A DNA stretch of 64,000 nucleotides from Melaminivora suipulveris (GCF_003008575.1 NZ_CP027667.1:2050501-2114500); one strand, 5' to 3'; shown: positions 20,313 to 31,972, counted from the stretch's first letter. Made by a program: numbers and translations. Notes: a model not told the origin generated them from the sequence alone.

Positions 20313-21059
20313 TCACCAGGCCGCAGCCAGCAGGCTCGCGCCGGCCGCCAGCAGCAGCGTGCACACCAGCCAGCGCACCAGCACCACCGGCAGCTGCAGG
20401 GGGTGGCGCGCCTGCCACCAGGTCACGGCGGTGACCACTGGCAGCGCCAGCGCGCTGGCCACGAGCGTGTGCCAGGGCAGGGCGCCGGCCAGCGCCACCG
20501 CGATCAGGCGCACCAGTGCCAGCACCGTGAACAGCGCCACCAGGCACTGGCGGATCAGCGAGGGTGGCAGCGGCTGGCGGTACAGGTGGTAGACGATGGG
20601 CGGCCCGGCCGTGGAAAACAGCCCGCCCAGAACGCCCGAGACCAGCCCCACGCCCCACAGCACGCCAGGCGGCGACGGCGTGGCGCGCGGCTTCGACCGC
20701 GCCAGCAGCAGCACCGCGCAGGCGATGATGGACACGCCCAGCACCACGCGCAGGCCATGCAGCGTATTGCCGCTGAGCCAGGCCAGCAGCGCCAGGCCGA
20801 CGCCCACGCCGGCCACGCCGCTGGCCAGCATGGGTTTGAGCAGATCCCAGCGTGGCTCGAAGCTGTGGCTGCGCAGGTAGATGAAGCCATTGACCGCCGA
20901 CAGCACGCTGGCGACGTTGGCCGCGTCGGCAATCGGCATCAGTTGCAGCGCTCCGGCGGCGCCGACGAAGATCAGGGCAAAGGCAAAGCCCGTCAGGTTC
21001 TGGCACAACGAGGCCACCGCCGCCAGCAGCGCCATCTGCGCATAGTCCACCGCACCCAA
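20313..21059 (-). CDS. TauE/SafE-family permease
   Basis: Small membrane permease of the sulphite exporter TauE/SafE family; substrates of this family include sulphur-containing and other organic anions, and the one here cannot be read from sequence. The 248 residues form about seven to eight hydrophobic helices, with the family-like GFAFALIF near the N-terminus and GGLFSTAGPPIVYHLY in the second half. The start is a TTG at 21059, chosen because GAGGAG precedes it by eight bases; no in-frame ATG with a comparable site exists upstream. It follows the nucleotidyltransferase gene in the same direction. Confidence 0.85.
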   Translation of the reverse strand: MGAVDYAQMALLAAVASLCQNLTGFAFALIFVGAAGALQLMPIADAANVASVLSAVNGFIYLRSHSFEPRWDLLKPMLASGVAGVGVGLALLAWLSGNTLHGLRVVLGVSIIACAVLLLARSKPRATPSPPGVLWGVGLVSGVLGGLFSTAGPPIVYHLYRQPLPPSLIRQCLVALFTVLALVRLIAVALAGALPWHTLVASALALPVVTAVTWWQARHPLQLPVVLVRWLVCTLLLAAGASLLAAAW

Positions 21060-21183
21060 TCGCTGATCTCCTCATCACCGCGTCGTGCGCGGCGGGCGCC
21101 CGAAAGTCCGGCAGTCTGCCTGCCTGGCGCCGCACATGCTGGTGCGCGCCGCAGTGCCGCAGCGCCGCAGCCCGTCTTTGTCT

Positions 21184-21948
21184 TCAGGCCCCCTGCGGCG
21201 CATTGAGTCGCGCCAGCCGCTCGGGCGTGCCCACGTCGACCCACAGGCCCTGGTACAGCTCGCCGCCCACCCGGCCGGCGTCCATGGCGCGGCGCAACAG
21301 CGGCGCCAGCGGGGCCGCCAGGCCCTGCGGATTGCCGGGCGCGATGTCGCACCAGGGCGGCGCGAACAGCTCGGCGCGCAGCAGGGCGATGGTGCTGTAG
21401 GTGTGGCGCGGGGCGCTGCTGTCCTGCGGCAGGTTCAGCACGCGGGCGTCCGGCGCCAGGCCGAAGTCGCCGCGAGGGTTGTGTTCGGGGTTCGGCACCA
21501 GCCACAGGTGCGCCAGCGCGCTGCTGGCGGCAAAGCGCCGCGCGGCCTGGACATCGAAGCGGAAGTCCGGCGCGAACACGTCGCCTGCGGCCAGCCAGAA
21601 GATGGGCGAGTCCAGCAGCGGCAGCGCGCGCGCGATGCCGCCGGCCGTCTCCAGCGCATGGCCGAAGTCGCGGTCCTCGTGCGAGTATGAAATTGATAGC
21701 AAACTATCGTTATTATTCGCCGGATGAAGACCGAAATGACTTGAAAACCGCTGGCTGATCTGCTCGCCCAGCCAGGCGGTGTTGATGACCGCGCGGCGCA
21801 CGCCGGCCTCGGCCAGCGCGCGCAGATGCCAGTCCAGCAGCGGCCGGCCGCGCACAGCCAGCAGAGGCTTGGGGCAGGTGTCGGTCAGGGGCCGCATGCG
21901 TTCGCCGCGGCCGGCGGCCAGCAGCAGGGCGGGGATGGGTGGCGTCAT
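21184..21948 (-). CDS. Sugar-1-phosphate nucleotidyltransferase (MurU-like)
   Basis: Transfers NMP to a sugar-1-phosphate; the closest remembered type is the MurNAc-1-phosphate uridylyltransferase/mannose-1-phosphate guanylyltransferase group. The N-terminus LLLAAGRGERMRPLTD and PKPLLAV are the nucleotide-binding signature, and ALETAGGI and VDVGTPERL are conserved downstream. Residues about 68-89 are an insertion rich in Asn, Ser and Leu encoded by a copy of the dispersed repeat (21684-21748), placed where relatives are shorter. ATG 21948 gives the family start; the long upstream extension of the frame is ignored. No amgK kinase gene is adjacent, so the MurU role is a guess. Confidence 0.85.
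   Translation of the reverse strand: MTPPIPALLLAAGRGERMRPLTDTCPKPLLAVRGRPLLDWHLRALAEAGVRRAVINTAWLGEQISQRFSSHFGLHPANNNDSLLSISYSHEDRDFGHALETAGGIARALPLLDSPIFWLAAGDVFAPDFRFDVQAARRFAASSALAHLWLVPNPEHNPRGDFGLAPDARVLNLPQDSSAPRHTYSTIALLRAELFAPPWCDIAPGNPQGLAAPLAPLLRRAMDAGRVGGELYQGLWVDVGTPERLARLNAPQGA
21684..21748 (-). repeat. Dispersed stem-loop repeat, copy 4, inside the nucleotidyltransferase gene
   Basis: On the minus strand it begins GTTTTCAAGTCATTTC, contains CTTCATCCGGCG and ends with the stem GATAGTTTGCTATC. The opening matches copies 5 and 6. It is locally AT-rich compared with the gene around it and is read in frame. Confidence 0.7.
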
Positions 21949-22013
21949 GGCCGCGCAGTGTAGGCAGGCCAGGCTGCGGCAGATAATGACCGCGCCCTTT
22001 TTTTCGCGCAGCC

Positions 22014-23084
22014 ATGCCCGCATCCGCCGCCTCCATCGCCGCCGCCCGCCAGCGGCAGTGGCATGCGCTGGGCATGCTGTGCGGCCTGGGGCTGGGCCTG
22101 GCACCCATCGCCCCCGAGGTCTGCGCCGCGCTGCGCGCCCTGGTCGGCGCCGATGCGGCGGCGCTGTTCTGGCTCGACGCGCAGGGCCGGCCCGAAGGCT
22201 TCTTCCACGAGGATTCGCCGGCCGAGGTGCAGGACCTGTTCCTGAACGAATTCGAGCGCCTGTTCGCCGGCCCGGACGAGGTCAACGTGCACACCCTGGC
22301 GCGCGCCGACGGCCCACGCATCGGCCGCCTCATGGCGCCCGATGCGCAGTACCTGCGCTCCAACTCCTACAACCTGCTGGTGCGCGCCAGCGGCCATCGG
22401 CACACGCTGGACCTGCGTGTGGAGGCGGATGGACGCACGCGTGCCATCGTGATGCTGTTTCGCGCGTCGGGCGCAAGCTTCACCGCGGACGACGCGGCGC
22501 TGCTCGAGCGCTCGGCCGGCTGGCTGGCGCGCGCGTTCGAGCGGCCCATCGGAAACGATTGCAACCAGGCCGGCGGCCCCGGCGGCCCGCTGGGCCATGT
22601 GGTGCTGGACGCCGCCGGCCAGCGCCCGCTGTACGCCGACGAGACCGCCGCGCAACTGCTGCGCCAGTCCAACCTGGCGGGCCTGGGCCTGCACGCCGCC
22701 GCCGGCCTGGTGTTGCCGCCCGATCTGCCGCAGCGGCTGGGCGTGGCCCACGCAGGCGCCGCCGCGCGCAGCGCCGTGCCGGGCGGCTGGCTGGCAGCCA
22801 GCCGGCTGGCGCTGCATGCCCTGGCGGGCGGGCCGGCGCAGCACCTGCTCACGCTGCAGCTACAGCGCCCGCTGGGAGTGGAGGTGGTGCGCCGCGTGCT
22901 GGCGCTGCCGCTGTCGCCGCTGCAGGGCGACATTGCCCTGCTGGCCGGCCTGGGCCATGCGCGCGCCGACTGTCACCGGCTGGCGGGCGTGAGCGAGGCG
23001 GCGTTGAAAAAACACCTGCGCGCCATCTTCGCGGCCACCGGCGCCGCCGACTGGGAGGACCTGATGCAGCGCCTGCGCCGCTGA
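22014..23084 (+). CDS. LuxR-like regulator with GAF-like sensor (degenerate HTH)
   Basis: The 356-residue protein seems to be a transcription regulator. Residues about 20-180 resemble a GAF/autoinducer-type sensor domain. The last 60 residues (LPLSPLQGDIALLAGLGHAR, then a helix with VSEAALKKHLRAIF) match the layout of a LuxR helix-turn-helix but diverge in the usual core residues, so DNA binding is uncertain. It is divergent from the nucleotidyltransferase gene and convergent with a second LuxR-like gene (stop codons seven bases apart). The two may be diverged paralogues. Target and ligand are unknown. Confidence 0.7.
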   Translation: MPASAASIAAARQRQWHALGMLCGLGLGLAPIAPEVCAALRALVGADAAALFWLDAQGRPEGFFHEDSPAEVQDLFLNEFERLFAGPDEVNVHTLARADGPRIGRLMAPDAQYLRSNSYNLLVRASGHRHTLDLRVEADGRTRAIVMLFRASGASFTADDAALLERSAGWLARAFERPIGNDCNQAGGPGGPLGHVVLDAAGQRPLYADETAAQLLRQSNLAGLGLHAAAGLVLPPDLPQRLGVAHAGAAARSAVPGGWLAASRLALHALAGGPAQHLLTLQLQRPLGVEVVRRVLALPLSPLQGDIALLAGLGHARADCHRLAGVSEAALKKHLRAIFAATGAADWEDLMQRLRR

Positions 23085-23090
23085 GCGCGT

Positions 23091-24290
23091 TCAGGCGACC
23101 TGCTGTTGCACGCCCTCACCCGGCGACAGCAGCATCAGCCGCGCCACCAGCGCCACCAACTCCTGCTGGCGCTGCGTGCGCGTCTTGAGCAGCAGCGTGC
23201 TCATCTGCGTGCGCGCGGTGCGGATGCGCACACCGCGCGCGTCGGCAAAGTCCTGCGGCGTCTGGCCGCGCATGAGCGCCAGCAGCAGCGCCGCCTCGGC
23301 CGGGCTCAGGTGGTAGGCCTGGCGCGCCAGCGCGACTGCGGCGGCGGCGTCAAGCGAGCGCTCAAGCAGCACCCAGGCGATGCCCGGCGCGCCGTGGCTC
23401 AGGCCCATCCCGGTCAGGTCCCCCGCCGAAAGCGCAACCAGCACCAGCCCGCCCGGCAGCTCGGCGCAGCCGCTGCCGCCGCGCAGGGACTGCGCGAACA
23501 GCGCGCGCATGGCGGCGTCCGCCTGCAGCGGGCCAGCCAGCAGCTTGCGCAGGCTGGTGTGCTCGCGCTGCTGCGCCAGGGCGTGCGCCCTGGCATTGGC
23601 GTGCAGCAGCCGTCCCCCGGTGTCGAAGAACAGCATGCCCAGGGACAGGCGCTCCATCAGCGTCTCCAGGCCGCTCACGCGCGCGCGCAGCGCCACCGTT
23701 TCGCGGTGCAGGAAGGCCGCGTGCCGGACCGCGTTGAACTCCCGCTGAAAACGCCGCACCTGCGCCGGGGTGAAGCCCTCGTCATTGCGCAGCCGATACA
23801 CCGAGGCGAACAGATTGCCGCCTGGGTGATGCGCGCCGCGACTGCCGCCGAACATGCGCGTGCCAATGCCGTGGCGGCTCAGGAACTCGTTGTGAAAGGC
23901 CGCGCTGCGGCGCCGGTGCGACGGGGGCAGGGCCTCGTCCGTGACCACCCACACACCACCGCGCGGTGCCTGTGCATAGCGCTCCATGGCCGCGTCCCAC
24001 AGGGGGTCCTGCTCGCGGTAGCGCGTGGCGTAGCAGGCGGTGGCCTGCGCAGTGATGCCCCGGCCCACCAGCGCCGGCATGCCGCTGGTGGAAGGCCGGT
24101 GCAGCCAGTACTCGGGGTCGGGGTGCGCAGCGAAATTCGCTCCCTGCTCCACCAGTTGCTGCGGGTCGCGCGCCAGCACGAACCAGCCGACCTGATCGCC
24201 CCCCAGGCTCAACGCATAGGCGTGCAGCGCGTGGGCCCAGCGCTGCTCGTCGGCCACGGCGCCCCACAAATCCATCAGCGCCTGGTGCAA
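23091..24290 (-). CDS. LuxR-family transcription regulator
   Basis: The 399-residue protein has an N-terminal sensor region of no recognised family, a PAS-like segment (GMLFFDTGGRLLHANARA) and a C-terminal LuxR-type HTH (LSPAEAALLLALMRGQTPQD, then VRIRTARTQMSTLLLKTRT). I chose TTG 24290 because GAGGAG precedes it by eight bases; ATG 24275 is the alternative. The ribosome binding site lies in the 3' arm of a small hairpin. The divergently placed neighbour is a small Cys-rich ORF followed by a cytochrome c gene, which this regulator could control. Confidence 0.8.
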   Translation of the reverse strand: MHQALMDLWGAVADEQRWAHALHAYALSLGGDQVGWFVLARDPQQLVEQGANFAAHPDPEYWLHRPSTSGMPALVGRGITAQATACYATRYREQDPLWDAAMERYAQAPRGGVWVVTDEALPPSHRRRSAAFHNEFLSRHGIGTRMFGGSRGAHHPGGNLFASVYRLRNDEGFTPAQVRRFQREFNAVRHAAFLHRETVALRARVSGLETLMERLSLGMLFFDTGGRLLHANARAHALAQQREHTSLRKLLAGPLQADAAMRALFAQSLRGGSGCAELPGGLVLVALSAGDLTGMGLSHGAPGIAWVLLERSLDAAAAVALARQAYHLSPAEAALLLALMRGQTPQDFADARGVRIRTARTQMSTLLLKTRTQRQQELVALVARLMLLSPGEGVQQQVA

Positions 24291-24298
24291 GGCGATTT

Positions 24299-24317
24299 CT
24301 CCTCGTTTTTTGCGAGG
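24299..24317 (-). promoter_or_regulatory. Hairpin covering the ribosome binding site of the LuxR-family gene
   Basis: On the minus strand CCTCG-CAAAAAA-CGAGG is followed by AG, so the 3' arm contains most of the GAGGAG site used by the TTG start at 24290. If folded it would reduce initiation. Five base pairs is short, so this is a candidate only. Confidence 0.35.
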
Positions 24318-24492
24318 CGCGATTCTTGTGCCAGGGGCCTCGTGCGGCCATTCCCCCTGGGGATACCTGGGGCGCTCACCAGACCACGCCGCTGCCCTCG
24401 CATCGGCCAGGTGGCCGATAGGCAGCGCGGGACGCATTCCCAAGAATCGGCGCCGGCCCGCCATGGGCCGTTCTTTGCAGAGGAAACACCAC

Positions 24493-24738
24493 ATGACCCC
24501 GATTGCCTGGGCCGGCGCGGCCCAGCACGTACTGGAGACTTCGGCGCGCTACCTGTGCCTGACCGGCGCGCCGCCGCAGCTGCCCGAGCGGCGCTGCCAG
24601 CCCACGGCGGACCGCTGTCCCGGCAGCATTGCGCTCGGCCAGCCAGCCTGCCGCGTGGTGCAGCGGCGGGGCGCTGGCGCACGCATCGCGCCGTGCCGCC
24701 AGGCTGCGCCCGAACAGCAGCAGCGGGGCAGGCCATGA
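24493..24738 (+). CDS. Small Cys-rich hypothetical protein coupled to the cytochrome gene
   Basis: An 81-residue ORF with five Cys (positions 22, 35, 42, 53, 68), a basic C-terminal half and no signal peptide or transmembrane helix. GAGG lies nine bases before the ATG. Its stop overlaps the next gene's start in an ATGA arrangement (24735-24738), typical of translational coupling, which is the main reason to believe it is real. No family recognised. It could bind metal or simply act as a leader for translation of the cytochrome gene. Confidence 0.5.
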   Translation: MTPIAWAGAAQHVLETSARYLCLTGAPPQLPERRCQPTADRCPGSIALGQPACRVVQRRGAGARIAPCRQAAPEQQQRGRP

Positions 24739-25241
24739 AGACCTCCCGCATCGCCAGGCGCTCATCGCGTCTGCTGCCGGGCCTGTGTGCCCTGGCCCTG
24801 CCGTTGGCCGGCTGGTGCGCGTCGTCGTCCCCGAAGGCGGAGCAGATCGAGCGCGGCCGCTACCTCGTCAGGGTCGGCGGCTGCAACGACTGCCACACGC
24901 CGGGCTACGGCGCATCCGGCGGCAAGGTGCCCGAGCGGCAATGGCTGACTGGCGACACCCTGGGCTACAGCGGCCCCTGGGGCACGACGTATGCCGCCAA
25001 CCTGCGGCGCCAGGCCGCCGAGATGACGCAGCGCCAATGGCTGGCGATGGCGCAACACCAGCCGATGCGCCCGCCCATGCCCTGGACGTCGCTGCAGGCG
25101 ATGGCGCCGCGGGACCTGGCCGCCGTCTACCAGTACCTGCGCTGGCTGGGCCCGCAGGGCGATGCCGCGCCCCGCTACCTGCCGCCCGGCACGCCGCCGA
25201 GCGGCCCGGCGGTGGTGTTTCCCGCCCCCGCCGGTTCGTAG
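24735..25241 (+). CDS. Monohaem c-type cytochrome
   Basis: A 168-residue exported protein with an Arg-rich start, hydrophobic signal segment and one CNDCH haem-binding motif (about residue 55) in the context RVGGCNDCHTPGY. A candidate axial Met is in QPMRPPMPW, 60 to 70 residues later. The sequence around the haem resembles cytochromes that serve as electron acceptors of periplasmic dehydrogenases, but no dehydrogenase gene is adjacent, so the partner is unknown. It is translationally coupled to the small ORF upstream and followed after 52 bases by the GH18 gene. Confidence 0.85.
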   Translation: MKTSRIARRSSRLLPGLCALALPLAGWCASSSPKAEQIERGRYLVRVGGCNDCHTPGYGASGGKVPERQWLTGDTLGYSGPWGTTYAANLRRQAAEMTQRQWLAMAQHQPMRPPMPWTSLQAMAPRDLAAVYQYLRWLGPQGDAAPRYLPPGTPPSGPAVVFPAPAGS

Positions 25242-25293
25242 GCGCGCGGCGCAGCCCCGTTCGCATGGCCATTCACATCGACATCACCCGAGC

Positions 25294-27429
25294 ATGAACA
25301 GACCGTCCCTCTTCCATCGCCTCGCGCCCCGAGCGCTCGCGGCCTCCCTGCTGCTGGCCGGCGTCCAGGCCTTTGCCCTGGACTGCGCGCCCGGCCAGTG
25401 GCGCGCCGAGTACTACCCCAACATCAACCTCAGCGGCAGCCCGGTGCTGCAGCGCTGCGAGGCCGGCCCCATCGACTACTACTGGCCCACCGGCAGCCCT
25501 GACCCGCGTCTGCCCGCCGATGCGTTCTCGGCGCGCTGGACGGCCAGCCTGCCGTTTGCCGCCGGCACCGCGCGCCTGACCACCTATACCGACGATGGCG
25601 TGCGCGTATACGTGGACGGCAAGCGCGTCATCAACAACTGGAAGCGCCACTCCATCACGCGCGACGAGGCTGCCGTGCGCCTCAAGGCCGGCCTGCACAC
25701 CGTCAGCATGGAGTACTACGAGGCAGGAGGCGAAGGGCTGGCGCAGCTGTTCATCGAAGGGGGCGAGGCGCCGCCTCCACCGCCGCCGCCGCCGCCGCCG
25801 GCTCCGCCTCCGCGCATCGCCGCGTTCACCGCGCAGCCGGCCACCATCGACGCCGGCGGCGCCAGCATCCTGAGCTGGAGCAGCGAAAACACCACCGCCT
25901 GCAGCGCCAGCGGCGCCTGGAGCGGTGAGCGCTCGTCCAACGGCAGCGCCAGCGTGCGCCCGTCCGCCACAGCCAGCTACGGCCTGAGCTGCCGCAACGC
26001 GGCCGGCGCGGCGGTGCAGGCCTCGGCCACGGTCACCGTGCGCAGCGCGCCCCCGCCGCCCCCGCCGCCTCCTGGTGAAGGCGGCGACGGTCTGAGCGCC
26101 ACGCCCATCGCCGGCGGCGTGCGCCTGGCCTGGAACCCCTCGGCCCAGCAGCGCAAGTGGGTCAACGGCTACTACGCCGGCTGGTTCTGGGAAACCTATC
26201 CGCCCGAGGCGGTGGACATGGCGACCATGACGCACTTCGTCTTCGGCCGTTACGCGCCGGCGCTGGGCTCGCTGCCCGGCGGCCGCGCGGGCGACCTGCT
26301 GGAGGGTGCCGGCAGCGCCCACGTCCAGGTCGAGGACGCGCTGATCGCCAAGGCGCACGCGGCCGGTGTCAAGGCCGTGATGATGGTCGGCGGCGACAGC
26401 GACGGCCCCGGCTTCGTTGCCGCCACCGCCAACGCCACCGTGCGCGCGCGCTTCATCCAGAACATCCTGGACAAGGCGGTGCAAAAAGGCTACGACGGCG
26501 TGGACATCGACTGGGAGGAAAACCTGGACACGCCCGCCGTGCGCGCCCAGGCGCTGGCGCTGCTGCGCGAGCTGCGCAGCGCGTCCGCCCAGCGCCCGCG
26601 CTACCAGGCCGCGCCGCTTCAGATCAGCTGGCCGGGCTTCTGGGTCAACAGCAACGAGCCCGACATCACGCCCTGGCACGCCGAGGTCGCCGCCGCGGTG
26701 GACCGCTTCAACCTCATGACCTACAGCATGGCTGGCGACTGGGGCTGGCAGTCGTGGCACCACTCGCCGCTGTTCGGCGCGGCCGCGCTGCACCCCACCT
26801 CCATCGAGAGCACGGTGCAGGCCTACCTGGCCGCCGGCGTGCCACGCGCCAAGCTGGGCATAGGTATCGGCCTGTACGGCGCCTACTACAACCGCCCCGT
26901 CACCGGCCCGCGCCAGAGCCTGCAGGGCATGCAGGGCTGGATGAACAACGGCGACTGGGAGAACAACTACCAGCGCCTGGTGGCGGAGAACGCCTTCGGC
27001 CAACCCGGCGCCACCTACCACTGGGACGACGTGGCCAAGCAGAGCTACATCACCTTCGGCCAGCCCTGGAACCGCGGCGCGAACACGCCGGTGACCTACC
27101 TGAGCTACGAGGACGAGCGCTCCATCGCCGCCAAGGGCCAGTGGGTGCGCGCGCAAGGCCTGGGCGGCACGCTGGTGTGGACGGTGAACTACGGCTATCT
27201 GCCGCAGCAGGGCGCCAACCCGCTGATGCAGGCCGTGCGCCAGGGCTTCATGGCCGGCGCGGCGCGCTACCGCATCTACCGCGACGGCGCGCTGCTGGCC
27301 ACCACCGACGATCCGCGCCACTTCGACGCCGCGGCGCCCAGGGGCAGCCACGGCTACCAGGTCAGCGTGGTGAACGCAGCCGGACAGGAGGGGCCGCTGT
27401 CGGCGCCCGTGACCGTGCAGGTGCCGTAG
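25294..27429 (+). CDS. Secreted GH18 glycoside hydrolase with PA14 and Ig-like domains
   Basis: A 711-residue modular secreted protein. Order: signal peptide (1-28, ending FALD); PA14 domain (about 30-155, with TYTDDGVRVYVDGKRVINNW); Pro-rich linker; Ig-like domain (about 172-250, four Cys); second Pro-rich linker; GH18 catalytic domain (about 285-660) with YDGVDIDWE, Glu408 being the catalytic acid; and a short fibronectin-like tail. The DxxDxDxE motif is intact, so chitinase or related activity is likely. PA14 domains often bind carbohydrate. A strong terminator follows. The upstream cytochrome and the two LuxR-like genes give no firm clue to the substrate. Confidence 0.9.
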   Translation: MNRPSLFHRLAPRALAASLLLAGVQAFALDCAPGQWRAEYYPNINLSGSPVLQRCEAGPIDYYWPTGSPDPRLPADAFSARWTASLPFAAGTARLTTYTDDGVRVYVDGKRVINNWKRHSITRDEAAVRLKAGLHTVSMEYYEAGGEGLAQLFIEGGEAPPPPPPPPPPAPPPRIAAFTAQPATIDAGGASILSWSSENTTACSASGAWSGERSSNGSASVRPSATASYGLSCRNAAGAAVQASATVTVRSAPPPPPPPPGEGGDGLSATPIAGGVRLAWNPSAQQRKWVNGYYAGWFWETYPPEAVDMATMTHFVFGRYAPALGSLPGGRAGDLLEGAGSAHVQVEDALIAKAHAAGVKAVMMVGGDSDGPGFVAATANATVRARFIQNILDKAVQKGYDGVDIDWEENLDTPAVRAQALALLRELRSASAQRPRYQAAPLQISWPGFWVNSNEPDITPWHAEVAAAVDRFNLMTYSMAGDWGWQSWHHSPLFGAAALHPTSIESTVQAYLAAGVPRAKLGIGIGLYGAYYNRPVTGPRQSLQGMQGWMNNGDWENNYQRLVAENAFGQPGATYHWDDVAKQSYITFGQPWNRGANTPVTYLSYEDERSIAAKGQWVRAQGLGGTLVWTVNYGYLPQQGANPLMQAVRQGFMAGAARYRIYRDGALLATTDDPRHFDAAAPRGSHGYQVSVVNAAGQEGPLSAPVTVQVP

Positions 27430-27460
27430 GCAGGCACAGCCCGAGGCATTGCGGCTTCGA

Positions 27461-27503
27461 GGGCGGGCGCTGCGAACGGGCAGCGGCCCGCCCTGGCCTT
27501 TTC
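27461..27503 (+). terminator. Intrinsic terminator of the GH18 gene
   Basis: GGGCGGGC-GCTGC (27461-27473) pairs with GCAGCGGCCCGCCC (27480-27493) with one bulged base, followed by TGGCCTTTTC. Confidence 0.7.
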
Positions 27504-27610
27504 ATGCCGCCGCGCGGGGCGAGGCCTAGACCCCAGGGACAGGGCGTGAGCACCCGCCCAGTAAAATCACGGGTTTGCACCAACTCAAGCGCCCGCCTGG
27601 GGCCCGCCAC

Positions 27611-30716
<3,106 letters not shown>

Positions 30717-30743
30717 GCCGCGGCTGCCCATTGCACTGAACGA

Positions 30744-30770
30744 CGCGCCCTTCAAGGGCGCGTTTTCGTT
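30744..30770 (+). terminator. Intrinsic terminator after gap
   Basis: CGCGCCCTT and AAGGGCGCG (30744-30762) form a GC-rich stem followed by TTTTCGTT. Confidence 0.85.
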
Positions 30771-30898
30771 GGGGCCGGCGCCCAGGCAGGCGCGGGTGGC
30801 GGACGGCGGCGTGCAGGCGTTTCCTACAGGCGCGCGGTGGCGGCGCGACCACACTGCGGGCCTCACGCCTTGCCGCTCAATTTCGCACGCGCATCACC

Positions 30899-31900
30899 AT
30901 GACCATCTCCCGCCGCTTCCTGCTCGTTTCCGCCGCAGCCCTGGGCCTGGCTCCTGCCGCCTGGGCACGTGGCGCCAAGCCCGCCGCCAACGCGCTGGAC
31001 TTCGACACTTTCAACGCCACCGACGACAGTCCCGCGCTCGCGCAAGGAGCGAAATCGGCCGCCGTGGCGCGCGCGCAGATCCTGCTGGATCGCGCCTGGT
31101 TCTCGCCCGGCGAGATCGACGGCATGTTCGGCCAGAACATGCGCCGCATGGTGCGCGCCTTTCAGCTGTCCGAAGGCCTGAAGGACAGCGGCCGCATCGA
31201 CCAGGGCACCTGGGCCGCGCTGCGCAAGGCCAGCGAAGGGCCGCTGCTCACGCGTTACGCCATCACCGACAAGGACGCCGAAGGCCCGTTCGAGAAAACC
31301 CCCGCTGACATGGCCGAGCGCGCGAGGATGAAGGCGCTGCCCTACCAGTCGCTCGATGAGATGCTGGGCGAGCGCTTCCACGTCAGCCCCGAATACCTCA
31401 AGCGCCTGAACCCCGGCACGAAGATCGCCGCCGGCAGTGAGATCGTCGTGCCCAACGTGCGCGAGGGCAAAACCCCGGCGCGCCTGTCGCAGCACATCGA
31501 AATCGACAAGAGCGAGCGCGTGCTCTACGTGCTGGACAAGGACGGCAAGCTGGCGGCAGGCTTTCCCATCAGCATCGGCAACGAGGACAACGACCCGCTG
31601 CCCCTGGGCAGCATGGCCATCAAGAACGCCGTGGACAACCCCAGCTTCACCTTCGACCCCAAACTGCTCAAGAGCGCCTCGCAGGACGCCGAGAAGGCCG
31701 AAATCCCGCCCGGGCCGAACAACCCCGTGGGCACCATCTGGCTGGGCCTGAGCAAGCCGCACTGGGGCATCCACGGCACGCCCGATCCGTCCAAGGTCGG
31801 GCACTCGGAGACCAACGGCTGCATCCACCTCACAAACTGGGACGCCGAGCGGCTGTCCAGGGTCATCAAGGTCGGCGCCAAGGTCGAGGTCAAGGCCTGA
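30899..31900 (+). CDS. L,D-transpeptidase (YkuD) with peptidoglycan-binding domain
   Basis: Exported cell-wall enzyme that makes 3-3 crosslinks or attaches proteins to peptidoglycan. The 333-residue protein has an N-terminal signal with SRRFLL (Tat-like) ending AWA, a peptidoglycan-binding domain 1 region (about 50-110) and a C-terminal YkuD domain. The catalytic segment reads HGTPDP...[10 protein letters not shown], with the conserved His, Gly and Cys. The usual SHGC is replaced by TNGC, a variant seen in this subfamily as far as I recall. It lies upstream of the M23 peptidase gene, with a repeat copy between. Confidence 0.92.
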   Translation: MTISRRFLLVSAAALGLAPAAWARGAKPAANALDFDTFNATDDSPALAQGAKSAAVARAQILLDRAWFSPGEIDGMFGQNMRRMVRAFQLSEGLKDSGRIDQGTWAALRKASEGPLLTRYAITDKDAEGPFEKTPADMAERARMKALPYQSLDEMLGERFHVSPEYLKRLNPGTKIAAGSEIVVPNVREGKTPARLSQHIEIDKSERVLYVLDKDGKLAAGFPISIGNEDNDPLPLGSMAIKNAVDNPSFTFDPKLLKSASQDAEKAEIPPGPNNPVGTIWLGLSKPHWGIHGTPDPSKVGHSETNGCIHLTNWDAERLSRVIKVGAKVEVKA

Positions 31901-31911
31901 GGGGCAGAGTT

Positions 31912-31972
31912 TCAAGCCAAATCGGCCTTGAGTCGGCGTGAATCAATGGCAAGCAGCTATGCAAAACATAGC
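31912..31972 (+). repeat. Dispersed stem-loop repeat, copy 5, providing the M23 gene start
   Basis: Begins TTTCAAGCCAAATCGGCC, then TTGAGTCGGCGTGAATCAAT and the stem GCTATGCAAAACATAGC. It fills the gap after the L,D-transpeptidase gene and runs 27 bases into the M23 peptidase CDS. Confidence 0.85.

Noticed and set aside
24353-24362. CCCCCTGGGG palindrome in the divergent LuxR/small ORF region
   Set aside because: Too short and of low complexity in this GC-rich sequence to call an operator.
25773-25811. CCG-type microsatellite
   Set aside because: It is the coding sequence of a poly-Pro linker of the GH18 protein; not a separate element.
22014-27429. Idea that the LuxR-cytochrome-GH18 block is a mobile island
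   Set aside because: No integrase, transposase, attachment-like direct repeats or composition shift visible.
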